A DNA stretch of 64,000 nucleotides from assembly GCA_020634435.1 (NCBI GenBank), contig JACKBS010000004.1, positions 868,001 to 932,000 of the forward strand, given 5' to 3'. This DNA comes from Ardenticatenaceae bacterium. Lineage in GTDB: Bacteria > Chloroflexota > Anaerolineae > Promineifilales > Promineifilaceae. A model generated the notes under the pieces. It had not been told where the DNA came from and did not search any database. It saw only the letters and a list, made by a program, of their open reading frames with translations. The stretch's first letter is position 1. Every line of letters begins with the position of its first letter. This document shows, in pieces, positions 61,492 through 64,000 of the stretch. The position numbers and the translations under genes are program-made.

Positions 61492-62797
61492 GTCTGACCT
61501 GCTACACAAAATTGAAACACGCCAGGCCCACATAGGCATTGTGGGCATTGGCTATGTGGGCCTGCCACTGGCGGTTGCTTTTGCCAAAGAGGGCTTTCAG
61601 GTAACGGCCGTTGACATCGACAGCAAAAAAGTGGCCGCCATCAATGCCGGACGCAGCTACATAGAAGATGTGCCCGAAAGTGAGCTTGGCCCGCTAGTGA
61701 CCCAAGGTATGCTGCGCGCCACGACTGAATACGCGGATTTAGCCACGGTAGATGCCATTTCTATCTGCGTCCCTACACCACTGCGCAAAACCAAAGACCC
61801 GGATATCTCCTACATCGTGGATGCCGCACAAAACATTGGAAAGTTCCACGGCACGGGCAAACTGATTGTCTTGGAGAGCACCACCTACCCCGGCACAACA
61901 GAAGAGATTATTTTGCCCTACCTGGTGAGTGATGGAGACCGCGTCGGCCAGGATTTTTTCCTGGCGTTTTCACCCGAGCGCATTGATCCGGGTCGCACCG
62001 ATTACACTATCTACACCACGCCCAAGGTGATTGGCGGGGTAACGCCAGACTGTTTAGAGGTGGCGATGGCGCTGTACGGCACTATCGTGGAACGGCCGTT
62101 TCCCGTTTCCAGTGCCGCCGCCGCCGAAATGGTAAAACTGCTAGAAAACACATTTCGCGCTGTGAACATTGGCCTCGTTAACGAGATGGCCCTGATGTGT
62201 GACAAACTGGGACTGAACGTGTGGGAAATTGTTGAAGCAGCGGCCACCAAACCGTATGGCTTCATGCCCTTTTATCCCGGTCCAGGGCTGGGCGGGCACT
62301 GCATTCCGATTGACCCCCATTACCTGGGCTGGAAGCTGCGCACGCTCAACTACACCGCCCGCTTCATCGAACTGGCTTCTGATGTAAACAGCCACATGCC
62401 CGAATACGTGGTGAACAAAGTCGCTGCCGCCCTTAACGAGGAGCGCAAGGCGCTAAACGGCAGCGCCGTTCTAATCCTGGGCGTGGCCTACAAGCCTAAC
62501 GTCAGCGACGTGCGCGAGAGTCCGGCATTAGACATCATTCACCTGCTTCAAACGCAAGGTGCCCAGGTGCAGTATCACGATCCATTTGTACCTCATCTGC
62601 TGCATGAGGGTGTGGCGCTGGACTCAACGGAACTGGCGGAAACGGCCGTTGCCGCCGCCGACTGTCTGGTCATTGTCACCCATCACAATACCTTCGATTG
62701 GGACTGCATTGCCGCCAAAGCCAAACTCATCGTAGATACTCGAAACGCCCTAAAACAAGCAAACCCTGCCGGACGCCTGGTGCGGCTGTCTGGCTAA
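61481..62797 (+). CDS. wbpA: Nucleotide-sugar dehydrogenase (WbpA / UDP-GlcNAc 6-dehydrogenase-like)
   Basis: A 438-residue enzyme that oxidises a UDP-hexose(amine) to its uronate. NAD motif GIVGIGYVGLPLAVAF; LESTTYPGTTEE; FSPERIDPGR; the catalytic cysteine is in GPGLGGHCIPIDPHYLGWK. This last string and KVIGGVTPDC match WbpA/TviB better than UDP-glucose dehydrogenase. It supplies an acidic sugar. ACGGCCGT occurs at 61605, 62090 and 62640. Confidence 0.88.
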   Translation: MSPKSDLLHKIETRQAHIGIVGIGYVGLPLAVAFAKEGFQVTAVDIDSKKVAAINAGRSYIEDVPESELGPLVTQGMLRATTEYADLATVDAISICVPTPLRKTKDPDISYIVDAAQNIGKFHGTGKLIVLESTTYPGTTEEIILPYLVSDGDRVGQDFFLAFSPERIDPGRTDYTIYTTPKVIGGVTPDCLEVAMALYGTIVERPFPVSSAAAAEMVKLLENTFRAVNIGLVNEMALMCDKLGLNVWEIVEAAATKPYGFMPFYPGPGLGGHCIPIDPHYLGWKLRTLNYTARFIELASDVNSHMPEYVVNKVAAALNEERKALNGSAVLILGVAYKPNVSDVRESPALDIIHLLQTQGAQVQYHDPFVPHLLHEGVALDSTELAETAVAAADCLVIVTHHNTFDWDCIAAKAKLIVDTRNALKQANPAGRLVRLSG

Positions 62798-62842
62798 AGC
62801 ACCTACCGAACCTGACCAACCGATTGTTTCTGGAGGATTTGT

Positions 62843-63673
62843 ATGAGTTCATCGCCAAACGGCCGTTCTCCCCAACACAAAGTAGCCGTCGTTGTGCCCA
62901 TGTCTAACCGGGCCGAGCTGCTGCCTGACGAAGAAATCTCGCTGCACCACCTGACGCACTACCTGGGGAAATACCACCGCTATCTCTCGGTGCCTGAAGG
63001 ATTGGCGATTGAACGGCCTGGCTATCGCCTGGCTCGTTTTGGCTCCCAATATTTTGGTAGCGTCGCCGCCTACACCCGACTCATGCTGTCTCGTGAGTTC
63101 TACCAACGGTTCAGCGATTACGAATTTATTCTGATCTACCACCTGGATGCTCTCGTCTTTTCGGACGATCTCGACGCGTGGTGCGACGCAGGCTACGACT
63201 ACATTGGCCCACCGTGGCAAGTTTCGGAAGATACGCCCTGGGTAAAAACACCCGGCGTTGGCAATGGCGGGTTTTGCCTACGCAACGTGGCCAGCTGCCT
63301 AAAAGTGCTGAACTCCACAAGGTACACCATCGAACCAGACCAGTACTGGGAAAAATATTGTGCCGCCCACTCGCGCCTTGACCAGCTGCTAAATTGGCCG
63401 CGCAAATATTTGAAGTATTTAAGAACCTTCAACAACGTCGATAGAGAAGTGGCTAAGTTTCGCAAAAACGAGGACCTCTTCTGGGGCACGCGGGCCATCA
63501 ATTATTATCCTGAGTTCAAAATTGCCCCGGTGGACGTTGCGTTACAATTTGCCTTTGAAGGTGCCCCGCGTGATTGTTTTAAAAAGAACGAAAACACGCT
63601 GCCATTTGGCTGCCATGCCTGGCCCAAATACGACCGCTCCTTCTGGGAGCCGCATTTACTTTTGGAAAATTGA
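62843..63673 (+). CDS. DUF5672-family protein (probable glycosyltransferase-like)
   Basis: A 276-residue protein. HKVAVVVPMSNRAELLPDEE, a YEFILIYHLDALVFSDDLD segment, YIGPPW and GNGGFCLRN match DUF5672, found in polysaccharide loci and resembling GT-A enzymes with a DxD-like acid cluster. Function is unproven. GGAGG lies seven bases before the ATG. Stop overlaps the next start (TGATG). Confidence 0.8.
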   Translation: MSSSPNGRSPQHKVAVVVPMSNRAELLPDEEISLHHLTHYLGKYHRYLSVPEGLAIERPGYRLARFGSQYFGSVAAYTRLMLSREFYQRFSDYEFILIYHLDALVFSDDLDAWCDAGYDYIGPPWQVSEDTPWVKTPGVGNGGFCLRNVASCLKVLNSTRYTIEPDQYWEKYCAAHSRLDQLLNWPRKYLKYLRTFNNVDREVAKFRKNEDLFWGTRAINYYPEFKIAPVDVALQFAFEGAPRDCFKKNENTLPFGCHAWPKYDRSFWEPHLLLEN

Positions 63674-64000
63674 TGAGGTCCAATAACTCTGAGAGGCTGC
63701 TTTTCTTCCTACACATCCCTAAAGCCGCTGGCAGCACATTATCCCAAATCATTCGCCGTCAATATGATGCGAGCGAAGTGCTAGACAGTTATCCGGCAAC
63801 CTTTCGCCACAAGTTTGCGGCCCAGGATGCTCGGGAAAGCGCCCGACTTCGCTACCGCTATTTTGACAAGCTGGCGAGCCAATCCAAACATCAGGCCCGG
63901 GCCTTTATGGGGCATGAAGGGTTCGGATTTCACCAAGCGTTGGCCCGGCCAACCACCTATGTCACGCTGCTGCGTGACCCGGTAGATCGGGTTATCTCGC
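63673..64000 (+). CDS. Sulfotransferase family protein (cut by window end)
   Basis: The first 109 codons of a second sulfotransferase: FFLHIPKAAGSTLSQIIRR is the phosphosulfate-binding loop of the Sulfotransfer_2/heparan type, and VTLLRDPVDRVIS the start of the 3'-phosphate motif at the window edge. Together with the sulfotransferase at 60583 it supports sulfation of the glycan. Confidence 0.83.
   Translation, partial: MRSNNSERLLFFLHIPKAAGSTLSQIIRRQYDASEVLDSYPATFRHKFAAQDARESARLRYRYFDKLASQSKHQARAFMGHEGFGFHQALARPTTYVTLLRDPVDRVIS

Overview
The window is about 64 kb of a moderately GC-rich bacterial chromosome. It carries no rRNA, tRNA or CRISPR array that I could see. The gene content points to a member of the Chloroflexota, probably Anaerolineae-like: BMP/NupPQ-type ABC transporter, YgeW/YgeY enzymes, LLM flavoenzymes, a MalT-type LuxR regulator, a NACHT protein with HEAT-like repeats, a class I GAPDH, and a large ABC-exported polysaccharide locus. 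That placement is inference, because no marker gene in the window fixes it. A striking genome-wide signature is the palindrome ACGGCCGT. I found at least 84 copies by eye, mostly inside genes, where about 1 to 2 would be expected by chance.

Layout. (1) 0.1-8.6 kb, minus strand: a probable catabolic operon read as ygeY-like hydrolase, ygeW-like carbamoyltransferase, PLP-dependent lyase-like enzyme, two NupP/NupQ-type permeases and an unusual double-domain BMP lipoprotein. A HutC-type GntR regulator (8.8-9.6 kb) is divergent from it, and a tandem 22-bp operator-like repeat lies between. The set resembles purine/ureide degradation loci, but the PLP enzyme is not a YgeX-type protein. (2) 9.6-13.3 kb, minus: a NACHT NTPase with an array of near-identical 35-residue HEAT-like repeats, broken by several 1-nt indels. 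(3) 13.3-17.8 kb: an iodotyrosine-deiodinase-like nitroreductase, a HpaH-like hydratase, an LLM oxidoreductase, a TIGR04076 protein, a dienelactone hydrolase and small enzymes, a mix that hints at aromatic or haloaromatic metabolism. (4) 17.8-25.5 kb: a DUF6295-like protein, acetoacetyl-CoA synthetase, a methyltransferase, and a TetR plus MacB-like ABC export operon. (5) 25.6-37.6 kb: GAPDH, an orphan tyrosine recombinase, a repeat-containing small membrane protein behind an attenuator-like leader, a YjhG-type sugar-acid dehydratase, a MalT-like regulator, an operon of small envelope proteins ending in a membrane-anchored alpha/beta hydrolase, and a RibD-type reductase. (6) 37.6-46.8 kb: universal stress protein with a Na/Pi-like transporter, a histidine kinase/response regulator pair, manA, ligA, and a zinc alcohol dehydrogenase.

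(7) 46.8-64 kb, plus strand: a surface-polysaccharide locus. It opens with an AT-rich, motif-poor leader and a NusG/LoaP-like antiterminator. A GDP-mannose 3,5-epimerase, Wzm/Wzt ABC exporter, GT2 glycosyltransferase and NodB deacetylase follow. Then come two DUF4038-type glycosidases, an acyltransferase, RfbF, RfbC, a SAF-domain oxidoreductase, an SGNH hydrolase, two sulfotransferases (the second cut by the window end), a WbpA-like nucleotide-sugar dehydrogenase and a DUF5672 protein. Tight spacing and overlaps argue for one long transcript. Together they would make, decorate (sulfate/acyl) and export a heteropolysaccharide containing GDP-, CDP- and UDP-derived sugars.

The intergenic gaps are rich in long, mutually unrelated inverted repeats; several sit exactly between genes and look like REP/MITE-type elements rather than simple terminators.
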